From Catonia carolina (Eukaryota > Arthropoda > Insecta > Hemiptera > Achilidae): a stretch of 64,000 bases of DNA. The notes below the pieces were generated by a model. The model ran no database searches and was not told where the DNA came from. It was given only the letters and a program-made list of their open reading frames with translations. Each line of letters begins with the position of its first letter. Within the stretch, counting starts at the first letter, position 1. Positions 48,448 through 59,400 of the stretch are shown here, one piece after another. The stretch spans positions 88,328,469-88,392,468 of the forward strand of contig JAQMRL010000003.1 of assembly GCA_035578175.1 (NCBI GenBank). The letters run 5' to 3'. The translations under genes were made by a program, and so were the position numbers.

Positions 48448-48776
48448 ATGGACCAGCCCCGTGGCGTAGTGGTTAGCATGCTAGGCTGCAAAGCAAGGGT
48501 CTTAGATTCAATTTCTGGCTACGGTCTTTTTTTATCCGAGGCGGCGAAAAAAACTCATGTTCACTCCCTCAAGATGGGGGACCGCGACCGCCTTACCAAC
48601 CAAAAACCCGCCGCCTGGCCACTTGATCCGACATCAGCAAACAACCCTCCTGGGTACGGTCTGGAAAATTATTAGATGTTTAATATCACCGATCACAATC
48701 TAGTGTACCACAGTCTACTATAGTTGTTAATAACCAAACAGTTAATACGACTTTAAATAAACTAAAATAAATGACA
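48448..48776 (+). repeat. SB tRNA-derived SINE, long form
   Basis: Head CCCGTGGCGTAGTGGTTAGC and TTAGATTCAATTTCTGGC, a long middle (GGGGGACCGCGACCGCC ...) and the SB 3' domain CAGTTAATACGACTTTAAAT. Possible weak duplication AAACTAAA on both sides. Confidence 0.75.
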
Positions 48777-49294
48777 TTCTATACCAATTATCGAAATTTC
48801 AGGGCTTAAAAATAAAAAAAGGATAATTATTCAACCTAAAATTCGATTAAGCAGTATAACATTAAAATAATTTTTGGGTGAAGAACGACTGAATTAAATG
48901 AAGCCTTATATCCACAAATATTAAGAAAAAATTGTATAGAAAATTTATGGTGAGTTGAAAATGTATTGGATTTATTTAACATTATTCATTCAGGAAAGAT
49001 CAGATGAAAATTTATAATTAAATTCCCAATATGAAATTTTAGAATGAAAGATTTTACAGAAAGATAATTTTTAAATGCCAAAGTTTACGATTGCCAGCAC
49101 ACATTAATTTGAACGGGATTTTATAATTTACACCGAAAGAACATAGCCAGTTATTAATCCAGACAGTGGGCGTAACAGGAAGTTAATTACAAAAACCACG
49201 TTTACAACTTGGTCGTTTTAGAAAAGTTATTAAAGTGTGCATTGATTAAGGGACTGGAGCACAACGAGAGAAGGTGAAAATAAAATAGTCATAA
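48777..49294. other. Intron sequence downstream of the Snap25 start exon
   Basis: AT-rich, no element recognised. Confidence 0.45.
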
Positions 49295-49300
49295 ACTTAC

Positions 49301-49393
49301 CTCATCTGTAGTTTGATCTGCCTTCAGCTGCAGTTCCTGAAGTTCTGTCCTCGGCGGTGCCGGTTCTTGGGGCGGAGGTGTAGGGGCTGGCAT
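49301..49393 (-). CDS. Snap25: Snap25, first coding exon (start codon, codons 1-31)
   Basis: The minus strand carries ATG at 49393-49391 and 31 codons, beginning MPAPTPPPQEPAPPRTEL and ending ADQTTDE, the proline-rich N terminus and the beginning of the first SNARE helix typical of insect SNAP-25. The exon extends to 49403 with ten 5' UTR bases (49394-49403), preceded by a strong acceptor (T-rich tract, then TTTTTCAG). The donor is GAG|GTAAGT (49295-49300). It joins in phase 0 to the exon at 2622-2663. The acceptor so close to the ATG means at least one noncoding 5' exon lies further upstream (above 49403). The exon is much richer in G+C than the surrounding intron. Confidence 0.94.
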
Positions 49394-49403
49394 CTTGCCT
49401 TAT

Positions 49404-50144
49404 CTGAAAAATAAAATAAAAGATTCATCAATTTCCAGTAAACAAATAGATTCTCCTACTCGTATAAATAAATAAAGTTTTTATTAGTCGACGACCCTTT
49501 TCCGTAATAGACTTCGTCAACAAATACAATATACATATATAAAAAATACTGAGTGAACATAAAATCTGGAAACAGCTGATTTTTTACAACCAAGTGTGTA
49601 TTACTGGGGTTGAGTTTGAAATGTTTGTCAGTTATCTTGATTCCGCTGTATTGAATTTCAGTTTTTTATATTAAATGTATAGAAACACTCGTTTAAGGGT
49701 TTACGAGGTCTAGCCTCTTCATTGATGGAGATTTTAAATGGGAATACGATCATTTGAAAACGAATTTAGTGTAAAATTTGAAGAAAATAATAACAGCGAA
49801 AAACCGCGCAACGAAATCTTCTTCCATGTTTTAGTCATCGGCCACTAACTGCCCAGATCGGAGTAAAACAAACTTCTCCAACCCCGACTCTATAATAAAG
49901 TTTTAGCAGGAAGTACATTTAAAAAAGCAAATGAAATAAAATTTTAATTTACTAGTTTAAATCAGGATTTCTCCACTTTTTAATTCAGGAACTAATATAA
50001 TTAAAAATTTTTCTAATTCAGGAACTAATATTATTTAATATTTTTCTAATGTTAAAAAATTCGCCTACTCGTTTGTACTCACAATTCTGTTAGTGGTATA
50101 CTAGCATATTATCGAAGTTCATACATAGGCTTTACACAAAAAAA
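49404..50144. other. Snap25 5' UTR intron, proximal part
   Basis: Holds the acceptor of the start exon at its low end. No noncoding exon was recognised here. Confidence 0.5.
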
Positions 50145-50657
50145 AGGTGTGAAACACTCACACGACTTTTTCTTGCCAATGAAAATAATGAACCATATAA
50201 TCTAAAATTAGTAATAAAACATTAAAAATAAACAAAAAACTAATCTCAAAAACATAATCTTATTTTAATCATGAGTACAAGACGCAAAATGAAAATCAAC
50301 CTCAAATTGGCTTAAAATACGGAAAATCACTCTTTCATACTAAACTAGGCCCTGTAAAGAAAATTGCTCCAAATAGTAGTTGTAGATCTTTTAATTTTCT
50401 ATAAATGATTATGTACACTTTTGTCGTAAAATGAATACTAACGCTGAAATCTAAAAAAACGATTTTTTACACGTTTTTATGAGAAAAAAAACAGAAAATC
50501 GCTAATCACCGCTAAACCAAGCGTTATACAAAAAAATGTTTGGAATCAAAGTAGGATTTTAAATAGTCTAAAACTCTTATAATGTACACTTTTGCGCTGA
50601 AATGCATATTAAACGCAATCTTAAAAATATTAACCCTATCTTGTAAAGCATAAAATA

Positions 50658-51358
50658 TTTGAATCAGTCATTTCAGAAAGCCCATAAGTCAAAATTTTAC
50701 ATTATTTCTCTAACGCATTTTAGAACTAACTGAATGTAAACACACCATCCCCATAAAAATCACATCGTAACTTATAACTTTAACAAAATGCTTATCCTTA
50801 AGAATATATAAAGTATTTCATTCTAATTAAAAAATGAAAGTGGATGTTCTTTTGAAGTTTAAGCTCTACTGTCTAGTGGAAGAGGCCATACAAAGATTCT
50901 ACGCAGAAATCTTTTTAAGGTGTATTATTACTGTTTATGACAACAATGAAGAACGTAAATAACCCTGAAAATCAACATTTTTCTTTCTTAAAGTTATGAA
51001 TTTCAATTTTTTTTTATTGCAGAAAGCTATTTTAAGTCATAATGTAAACTAGTGAAATAAATAAATGAATACTATTGTAGAGCACAATTTTTTTCTGGTC
51101 TAACAACAAATTTTACAAAAAAACAACGTTAAGTTAACATTTTACTCTAATTTATTTCAGAAACACCTTAAGTCTAAATTTTCAATTTTCTTTTAACAAG
51201 TGGCTTGTCTTTAAAAAGACAAAAGTATGTTTTGTACCCTCTGAACAATTTATATTTCTTAATATTTTTTTTAATTGAAACATAATAAATTACAAGTTTT
51301 TAATTTTTCAAATAGTTAGTTTTTTGACTTATGGGCTTTCTGAAATGACCGATTCATT
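50658..51358 (-). mobile_element. TM element (~700-bp TIR transposon), copy 2
   Basis: Ends TGAATCAGTCATTTCAGAAA and, complemented, TGAATCGGTCATTTCAGAAA; the TIR continues as GCCCATAAGTCAAAA. TA occurs on both sides (50656-50657 and 51359-51360), consistent with Tc1/mariner-type duplication. Non-coding. Confidence 0.8.
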
Positions 51359-51558
51359 TAGTAAATGAGGCGATTTTTAAAAAATTCGTAGAAGCCGTTT
51401 CTGAGAAAATCGCAAAAGTAAAAAAATTACACGAATAAAGTACTACTTCCGGTTGACCGATTTTGAGGAAAATGTTCGTGTCGAGTCCGGTAGTAGTATC
51501 TAACTTAATTTTCAAGTTTCAAGTTCGTACGATGTTCCGTCCTTGAGATATTCTGTTT

Positions 51559-51573
51559 ACACACACACACACA

Positions 51574-51629
<56 letters not shown>
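51559..51629 (+). repeat. (CA)n / (CACG)n microsatellite
   Basis: A CA dinucleotide run interrupted by five ACGC/CACG units, within the HX copy. Confidence 0.95.
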
Positions 51630-51632
<3 letters not shown>

Positions 51633-51778
51633 CAAAGACCAACCCCTAAAAACATGTTTTTTGGGTTCAGGGGGTCTGAAAACGAGTAGATTCGGTGAAA
51701 ATTCGATTTCGAAAAATCGACATGAAAACAAATAGGGCCTACTGTCCTTCCTTTATATTCATATATGCAAGACAGAGT

Positions 51779-53160
51779 AATAATCGTCCTTACTGACTTT
51801 AAATCATATAGTCTAAGTAAACAAACATGTACAGTTTTTAAAAAGACAAGCAAATCAAATTTCCCGAGAAGTGAGATTTCTTCCGTCAATTGGAAACAAA
51901 TAAGTGTCGCATTTATTAGTTTTAATTTTTCATAACTTTTTAATTTTATTTACTTATGCCACACAAGTAAAAAAAAATATTTGGATTGTACAATATTTAT
52001 AAGAATTCAGCAAAGAAAACTGAAGAACTTTTCTTACAATAATTGTCAACAAAAATAAGAAAGGAATCTGAGAGGTACAACCTACACGAGCAATACTGAA
52101 ATATCGCGATGTTAGAACACGTCTAACCGAATAATTATAAACGCCCTTAGGTTTCCAAGAAACGGTTAAATCTAAGAGCACAGAACGTTCCATCACTATC
52201 AGAAGTGGAACAATCATGTAAATATCTTGGCAGTAAATCTTTTAAATAACTATGAGGATGTGAGACAAGTTATAAGCAGCATTATATTCTACGTTTAAAT
52301 TGGAGAAAAATTATTAGTACCGAAAATAATTTATTGTAAATAATATAGACGGGGTTTCACGGCTATTTCCACACGTTATTTTGCTGCAAATACATTCACT
52401 TAAAAGTTTAAAACTGATGATAAATACTTAAAGTTATTATTAAAAAAATAGAAATTAAACGCAATATTATACTCAACAAATATAGACGATACGAGTAAAG
52501 AAAAATTCAGAGTTTTGTCCCCGAGTAACATTTCTGACCAAAATGTAGTTTGTTACAAGAATATTGTAAATAAAAATATCGAATCTCAAGTGGAATGTAA
52601 TAAAAATGAATTTTTTATTTATATTAGGGGAATTTTTGTTTTGTGTTTCATACACGTTGAACAAAAAAAAAACTTAATTTTTTATTACTGTTTTAGGGAA
52701 ACCACGATCCCCTGGGGTGGGTGGGTGCGCTTGAAAACCGCAGGTTTAAACCATATTAAAGAGGTTTAAACTAAAAAAGATTCACTTATACACCATAAAT
52801 AGATCTAGTTTATACATTGAATAACAACTTTGTAACGTTTCATTCATATTATGAATATACAGTAGTATATTCACAGCATAATACCGATTATTATAAACCA
52901 CAACATTGTGCAAAATATGAATAAAAAAATCCAATATGAAGCCTTAGAATAGCGGCAAGGTATAATATATTCAACAATACATCATCACTTATTATTAATT
53001 CCAGAAGAAAGTAACTGTCAATACCTCTCAGCTTTTATTCGATAAGGATTGATATCCCTGGAGGATTAAATCTCAAAGGAGCAATATCTAAACAGAAACA
53101 GCTATTTCTAAAATAAGTTTTAAACGATATTTTTTATCAGCGAAATTCCAGTTAAATACA
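51779..53160. other. Intronic sequence with a weak RT trace
   Basis: Around 52190-52235 the plus strand reads SLSEVEQSCKYLGSKSF, like the 'xFKYLGS' block of RTE-type reverse transcriptases. Otherwise AT-rich. Confidence 0.35.
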
Positions 53161-53252
53161 CAGTGACCCCGCTAATCCGAATTAATTGGAACTGGAACTT
53201 TTTCGGATTTTGTAATATTTGGATTATCTGAAAATGTGCACAAAACAAAAAA
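53161..53252 (+). repeat. Tigger-like terminus fragment
   Basis: CAGTGACCCCGCTAATCCGA resembles Tigger-type TIRs; the opposite end was not found because an HX copy begins immediately after. Confidence 0.4.
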
Positions 53253-54250
53253 TTTGGTATGAAAACTCTCACACGACTTTTCCTTGCCAATGTAAAAAAT
53301 GAAAAATGTAACCTAAAGTCCAGCCTTTCTTATTTTGCTCTTACTGTCAACAAATAATGACGTCACTCAGCATGCGCATTTGTATAAAAATGTGTACACG
53401 CTGATTAAAAAGTAAATACTTTTATAAGTATTTTTATAAATGAAATTGTTAGGCCTACATCAAATCATGACTGATATTTTAAGTAGGCTACTTATAATTT
53501 AAAACATAGTTAACTTAATCGGAATACGACAACCATTAAGTCGAGGACCCTAGCGTACACCCTCTAGTAGCTGGCTTTGGTTTGTTGACAGTAGGAGCAA
53601 ACTAAAAACGGCTAATTGGTAATTTTAATCGTGAGTGAGTGACGCAAAATAAATATCAACGTCTATAGAACTTAAAACACGGAAAATCACTAATTGGCGC
53701 TAAACTAGGCTATGTAGAAAAAATTCTTTAAATAAGAGTTAAATATAACTTGACGAGAAAAAACTACAATTTGACGCTAAACTAAGCGTTGTAGAAAAGA
53801 ATGTTAGATATAAAAGTTGTAGGTTTTTAAATTCCCTTCAACTTTAATTTATTATATATACTTTTTTCCTAAAATGCATATTAAAGCGCAGCAATATTAA
53901 AAAAAAACTTTTTACCATAACATTTTATCCAAAAATGTCAGCAGACATCAGTACTTACCCTAACTTGTAGAGCATAAAAATGTAATAAATTTTCCGATTT
54001 TAATAATAAATTATAAAAGCCGTTTTTGAAAAAAATACAAAAAGTGAAAAATCTCACGGACTACCCACATCCGGTTGATCGATTATGCTCATACACAGAC
54101 CAATCGTTAAAATCATATTTCTTATGTTTATGATGATAGGCCTAACATTTTCAGGGCCTGAAAACGTGTATTTTCGGTGAAAACTAGATTTAAAAAATCG
54201 ACATGAAAAACATATTTTCCTTCCCTTTATATTCATATAGGGCAAAAAAG
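53253..54250 (+). repeat. HX repeat interrupted by a short TIR element
   Basis: From TTGGTATGAAAACTCTCACA to the hairpin end CATATAGGGCAAAAAAG. The CA microsatellite is reduced to ACACAGACC. Confidence 0.8.
53334..53601. mobile_element. 268-bp TIR element nested in HX
   Basis: TTTGCTCTTACTGTCAACAAA at the left and TTTGTTGACAGTAGGAGCAAA at the right are inverted repeats (20 of 21). The interior shares ATAATGACGTCACTCAGCAT with the element at 45482. Confidence 0.75.
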
Positions 54251-54298
54251 ATAAACGTAAACTGGACCGAAATAATATTTCTTTATATAAACTTCTTT

Positions 54299-54530
54299 AA
54301 TAAACTTTTTTATGGGGCTGATCACTGCAGCCCCATGGTAGTAACAAATGAAATACTACACAATGACCTAAACCTGCCCTTCATAAAAGAAGAAATTAAA
54401 CAACATAGCGAAGAACATTTACATAAACTAGAAGACCATCAGAATCCATTAGCGATTAGCCTCCTTGACAACAGCGAAGATACTCACAGACTGAAACGCT
54501 TTAAACCATTGGACTTACCTCTACGATTTT
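54299..54530 (+). mobile_element. Jockey-like non-LTR RT, C-terminal fragment
   Basis: The plus frame reads VTNEILHNDLNLPFIKEEIK, then HSEEHLHKLEDHQNPLAISL and RLKRFKPLDL, the conserved end of Jockey-type ORF2 (hxDLxIPxVxxEIKxxxxKHxxxLxxHxNxxAxxLLD...RRLKRxxPxDL). The fragment ends soon after the ORF. Confidence 0.75.
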
Positions 54531-54572
54531 GTGTCATTAAAATTTTTTTTTTATCTTTTCTACTTCAACTCC

Positions 54573-54852
54573 TAATCATCGGCATCTCATAATTGGCGTC
54601 GTTTTCATCTCTACCATCGTCATTGTCATCTCCAAATTCAACACTTTGTGTTTCGGGATGTTGATTCACGGTTCGTCAAGTTTGATTTTGTAAAGATATT
54701 TTTGTTTCTTCACAGTTTGGTCTTTTTCAAACACACTACTGAGTGTCGTTTGTGTTTTAATTCTAAGTACATTACTCAGATTTTCTCATATTTGCTTAAA
54801 GTTATTGTATTTATTAACCGATTGCAAAAGAAATACTATACTGTTAAAAAAA
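54573..54852 (+). repeat. IR8 repeat, copy 2
   Basis: Reverse complement of 25256-25536 and lies about 29 kb from it in inverted orientation. It begins close after the Jockey-like ORF end, so it could be that element's 3' UTR. Confidence 0.7.
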
Positions 54853-55860
54853 AAAATATACAAACTTTTTTATTAATTCTGACGTAATGAACTACATACT
54901 AAGTTATTGGCACACAAAACCGGACTTGTAGTTATTCTATATCAATTTTCTATAAACGAGAATAAATAAAAATAAAAAGGAAGTTATAAGGATCTAAAGA
55001 TAAATCTACTGGATATTGAATCATACAAATAATTTCATCAGATATAAACTACGAGGAAAAGCAAATAAATAAACGAACATACATATAAATACGGAAACAT
55101 TAAATTTCTTTGTAATGTTACGTATGTAACGTAGGTAAACTTAAATAGTCCAAGGTATATAGTCACACAAACATAAGTAGGAAAATTTTAGTAGGAACGT
55201 GGGATAAAACTGAATGTAATAAATAATTCAGAAGGAAAACCAGCATCAATCATATTCACTCTTTTTCTGTTGTAAGAATTCTTTTGTTACAAACATACAC
55301 AATTTTTCATGTTTATTTATTACATTCTATTTTTCTTCAGGTATTTACTATTTCATTTTTAAAAATATTTTTTAAAACTTCTATTATTCAATTTAAAAAG
55401 TAGCTTTTCTAAGAATCGATTTGAAAGAAAAAAAGATTGATTTATTACAAAACCGTACCTATGGGAATCAGTTAAGTCAGAACTATTCCCCAAGAAAACA
55501 TAATAAATTATACGACACACCAGAATAAAGTTTTGGTTATGATTCTTTAACGTAATCACGTTTCCAATTCAAATTCTAGGAATGTACTTTATTAACTAAA
55601 TTTTTCATACCTGTGGAATAGTTTGTCGTTATTCCGAACTAACAAGTTGGTAATTTGTTGTCTCTTTCAATATTACTTTAACCTTTTCATTGCCGAAACA
55701 ATATTTAAAAGTTTGATCTAAAATGCCATTTAATTTGAATAAGGGTGTACAAAAAGTGCCAGCCCTCATTTCGAAAACTTGCAGGCGTAAGCCTGCCATT
55801 GCCAACCAAAATTTCAACGTTAAAGAAAAATAAAATTTCCTGTTAAAATTAATTTTTTTC
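54853..55860. other. AT-rich intronic sequence
   Basis: No element recognised. Confidence 0.45.
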
Positions 55861-55953
55861 TTTGTTTATTTAACGTCGTATCAACTACTGTGGTAATTAG
55901 AGACGTCGTTGGGTTGTTACTGTGAATGATGAAATGATTTTTGTAACTTATAA
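55861..55953 (-). repeat. SB SINE, 5'-truncated
   Basis: Only the 3' domain is present (GTTGATACGACGTTAAATAA on the minus strand), most like the copy at 20656. Confidence 0.6.
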
Positions 55954-56017
55954 AAAATTAATTTTTATTATGTTCATAAAAAAAAGAAACCGTCTAACAC
56001 TAAAAATATTCAAAATA

Positions 56018-56190
56018 ATTTTTTAAAATTTAAAGTCACATCGACAGCTTGGTCTTTAGAAACTACAGTGGGTTTTGGTACCTTAACGGTAATTTTAACG
56101 TGTTAAAATTTCCAGACCCTAGCCAGGAATCGAACCTGGGAGCTTCCGCTTTGTAGGCTAGCGCGCTAGTGACTACGCTACGGAGGCGAT
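56018..56190 (-). repeat. SB tRNA-derived SINE with 9-bp duplication
   Basis: Head GTAGCGTAGTCACTAGCGCG and GGTTCGATTCCTGGCTAGGG; flanked by TTCAAAATA (56009-56017 and 56191-56199). Confidence 0.85.
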
Positions 56191-56199
56191 TTCAAAATA

Positions 56200-56550
56200 C
56201 ATTATTCCATTAAATTTTGTTTAAAAGTCTTTTTTTGTTAATGTTCGGTTATCCGGTCGTTGGCACTTTATGCATAACTTGCAGACGTCCGGAAAACCGG
56301 ATGTTGTTACTACGTAAAGTATATTGACTTCCTGCTTTCCGGACGTTGGTACTGAAAGGGTTAAAAATAAACTTAACCAGGTAAACGTGATTTAAATTAG
56401 ATACTATAACAAAATTTTCTTAGCAATCGATTAGCCAAATCACTATCTCTGTAACTAATTTACAGTTAATAATTCAAATTATCTTTTTATTCTTATCTAC
56501 TCCGTACAAAAACGGTAAATTTATGCTAAATTAATATTTTTTTCTTATTA
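56200..56550. other. Intronic sequence with a short degenerate repeat
   Basis: ATCCGGTCGTTGGCACTTTA (about 56250) recurs loosely as TTTCCGGACGTTGGTACTGA (about 56337). Confidence 0.4.
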
Positions 56551-57082
56551 CAGTAAAACCCCGCTCAACCGTAACGCATACTATTTAAAAAAATTTTTAA
56601 TTACTGTAATGTATTTCAATACTGCATATGGCTAGAACTGAATTTAATTTAAATACGTACCGTCGTTAAGGTATAGAAGAGTAAATGAAATACATACGAA
56701 TATAAGGTTTCAGTATTCTTGGAATTCGTTAACTAATGCGTACGTTTTTTATCATTATTCATTTAGGTTGCCACCGTTTTGTGAATAAGAATGTGAGAAA
56801 TCCTCACAATCAGACATATTTCTAATAAAACAATAGCGTCATATTACCGCAAAAAAGGTTTTCATTAAAAAAATATTTTTTAAAATAAAACAGTATACTG
56901 TACCTGTAATTAAAATATATTTTTTGTTCTCTTAAAATTACTGTATTTTCGTTTATACATAATAATAAACAATCGTGATAATACTGTATATTCATTTCTA
57001 GTGTTTTTAAACTTAAAATATGTCTTTGCGTGTTATCCGAAATCGAGTCCACTCAATATTTTGGTTAATCGAGGTATTACTG
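56551..57082. mobile_element. Tigger-like non-autonomous element
   Basis: Left CAGTAAAACCCCGCTCAACC and complemented right CAGTAATACCTCGATTAACC TIRs; TA on both sides (56549-56550 and 57083-57084); 532 bp. No transposase recognised. Confidence 0.75.
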
Positions 57083-57225
57083 TATATATCTTTTATGATC
57101 GAAAACAAATATCAACAGAATACTTAAGAAACATTTTTCACTTTCTTCTTCTAATAAAATTGTCCGTGTATAATTTGCACCTTACGTGTAATGACGGGAA
57201 AATGTTTATTCTTACCACGCTTTTT

Positions 57226-58171
57226 ACTTTCTCTTGCCTATATGAATATATAGGAAGGAAAGTATTGTTTTCATGTCGATTTTTCGAAATCGAGTTTTCA
57301 CCGGATCTATACGTTTTCAGACCCCCTGAACCCAAAAAACATGTTTTTAGCGATTGGTCTGTGTGTGTGTGTGTGTGTGTGTGTGTCTGTGTGTGAACAG
57401 AATATCTCAAGAACGGAACATCGTACGAACTTGAAACTTAAAACTTAAGTTACATACCACTACCGGACCCGACACGAACATTTTCATCAAAATCGGTCAA
57501 CCGGAAGTAGTAGTTTATTCGTATAATTTTTCAGTTTTTTGCGATTTTCTCAAAAACTGGTCCTACGATTTTTTTTAAAATCGCCTATTTTACTCAATTT
57601 TTTATTCTTTACAAGATAAGGTAGGCGCCATGTTTGCTGAAATTCTCGGTGAGGCTGTTTTCACGTAAAAACGTTGTTTTTTTAAGATTACGGCTTTAAT
57701 ATAAATTTTAGCGCAAAAACTTATATAATAAAAGTTGTAGAGAATTTAGAAACCTACAACTTTTATTTCAAACATTTTTTTGTATAACGCTTAGTTTAGC
57801 GGTAATTTGCGATTTTCTGTTTTTTTTCTCACGAAAACGTGAGAAAAATCGATTTTTTTAACATTTCGGTCTTAGTATGCATTTTACGACAAAAGTGTAT
57901 ATAATTAAATTTATAGAAAATTAAAAGATCTACAACTTTTGTTTAGAGCATTTTTCTCTACAGAGCCTAGTTTAGCGTGAAAGCGTGATTTTCCGTATTT
58001 TTAAGCCAAACTGAGTTCGATTGTCATTTTGCGTCATTCACTCATGATTAAAATAAGGTTATGTTTTTGAGGTTAGTTTTTGTTCATTTCTAATGTTTTA
58101 ATACTAATGTTAGGTTTATTGTTAATTATTTGCATTGGCAAGAGAAAGTTGTGTGAGTGTTTCACACCAGA
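57226..58171 (-). repeat. HX repeat, best-preserved full-length copy (reference)
   Basis: On the minus strand the order is TCTGGTGTGAAACACTCACA, subterminal AACTTTCTCTTGCC, two tandem units of about 176 bp (starting on the plus strand near 57684 and 57860), each with a hairpin such as AAAAGTTGTAG/CTACAACTTTT (57730-57740 with 57754-57764), a (CA)n tract (57360-57394) and a terminal hairpin (ACTTTC..CCTATAT/ATATAGG..GAAAGT, plus 57226-57264). Flanks are A/T runs with no clear duplication. Confidence 0.9.
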
Positions 58172-58899
58172 TTTTTTAGCATTTAAGTTGCCAATCAGTG
58201 GATTAGTAACTTATCCACTGATAATTTTTCAATATTTAGTTGTATCACTTAGTGTTCATAGTGAACACTAAGTAGGTAATAACATAATAAACATTAAAAG
58301 AAATAAGTAATAAGTAATAAACATTAAGTAATAATGTAAGTAATAAACATTAACAGATTGTAATTTTTCATTTATGTTAAAATAAAAATTCGATAACGAG
58401 AAGTTAGCCATAAGAGTCAAAACCTCAGCTGAGGTGACACGGAAGAGAAGGAAACCGACAAATACAAATGCACGAACGTCAAGTACAGGTAAATAATATA
58501 CTGTAACCCAAAAATAAGCATACAGGATTATCATAAAAGAAAGAAAGAGCGTAAAGTAAAAATTATACTAAAAGAGAAATTTAATTTAAATTGTCTTATT
58601 CGTCAAATAATTCATTTCACGCAGTTTTGCAATTGGAGCAATAAATTTCATCAATACGCGGGTACGCAAATTGTACAAAAATAGTATCTTCTTTCTGCAA
58701 CATTCACGATCCTGAAAGAACAACGGCGATGCGTAGGCAAATTGCACAGTACTATAAACTTACTCAAGGATATTATATTGTACTGCGTATAGCTATTTGA
58801 TAAAACACGGCGAAAAGTAGGCAATTTGTACTGCACAAGAACATTGCATATTGCATACACAGTCCCTTTTATTTCAACCATTAAAAGAATGTGTTTTTT
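58172..58899. other. Intronic sequence with a small degenerate tandem
   Basis: 58273-58355 repeats GTAATAAACATTA-like units four to five times. Otherwise nothing recognised. Confidence 0.5.
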
Positions 58900-59090
58900 T
58901 ACTCTTGCCCAATGCGAAAAAAGTAAGGGAAGAATTGTTTTCAGGACCCCAGAACACAAAAAAACATGTTTTAACCGAATAGTGTTTGTTTTGTGTGTGC
59001 GCGCGCGTGTAATTTGCGGATGAATGAAATATCTAAAAAATGGAACGAAGGTGAAACTGAAAACCAGCATTTTAATCAAAATTGGTCCGT
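58900..59090 (-). repeat. HX repeat, 3'-end fragment
   Basis: Shows the ACTCTTGCCC hairpin end, CAGGACCCCAGAACACAAAA, a short TGTGTGCGCGCG tract and the ATATCTAAAAAATGGAACGA block. Confidence 0.65.
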
Positions 59091-59261
59091 TTTTACTAAG
59101 TAATCATTCCATTTACTTAGGCTATTTTAATAATCAATGTAAGTACCATAATATTTTCATGAAAATCATGAATTTTATCATTACTGGGCCGTTTCCAACG
59201 AGATTCCACAGCCGGATTCTTATATAGATCAATTTTTTAAAAAATAAAGAAAGTCGGTATT

Positions 59262-59400
59262 ATTTGTTTAGTAACACCGGTTGGGCAAGCGAACTTGCAT
59301 GGTGACCAGCTGACAGCCAACCGTGAACAAACTCTACTGGGGGTCCCTGTTCAAACTAATGCTTAATCCACGTCATAAAATACACCGAAAAGCAGCAATC
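59262..59400 (+). repeat. R5 repeat, copy 2
   Basis: Matches 43660-43790. Confidence 0.5.

Larger units (their letters stand above)
2664..49300 (-). other. Snap25 intron, about 46.6 kb
   Basis: The intron runs from the GTAAGT donor (minus strand, 49300) to the TTTCTGTTACAG acceptor (2664). It is phase 0 and separates codons 31 and 32. It is filled with transposon relics listed separately. No alternative Snap25-like exon was recognised inside it. Confidence 0.9.
50145..51778 (+). repeat. HX repeat interrupted by a TM element
   Basis: HX blocks cover 50145-50657 and 51361-51778; removing TM restores the normal HX order (TATCTTGTAAAGCATAAAA joined to AATGAGGCGATTTTT). The 3' hairpin end is decayed. 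Confidence 0.85.

Noticed and set aside
51557..51889. 110-codon Cys/Val-rich frame
   Set aside because: Produced by the CA microsatellite inside an HX repeat; the same happens at 57001-57396 and 23422-23646.
58651..59079. 142-codon minus-strand frame
   Set aside because: Overlaps an HX fragment and AT-rich sequence; no recognisable motif.
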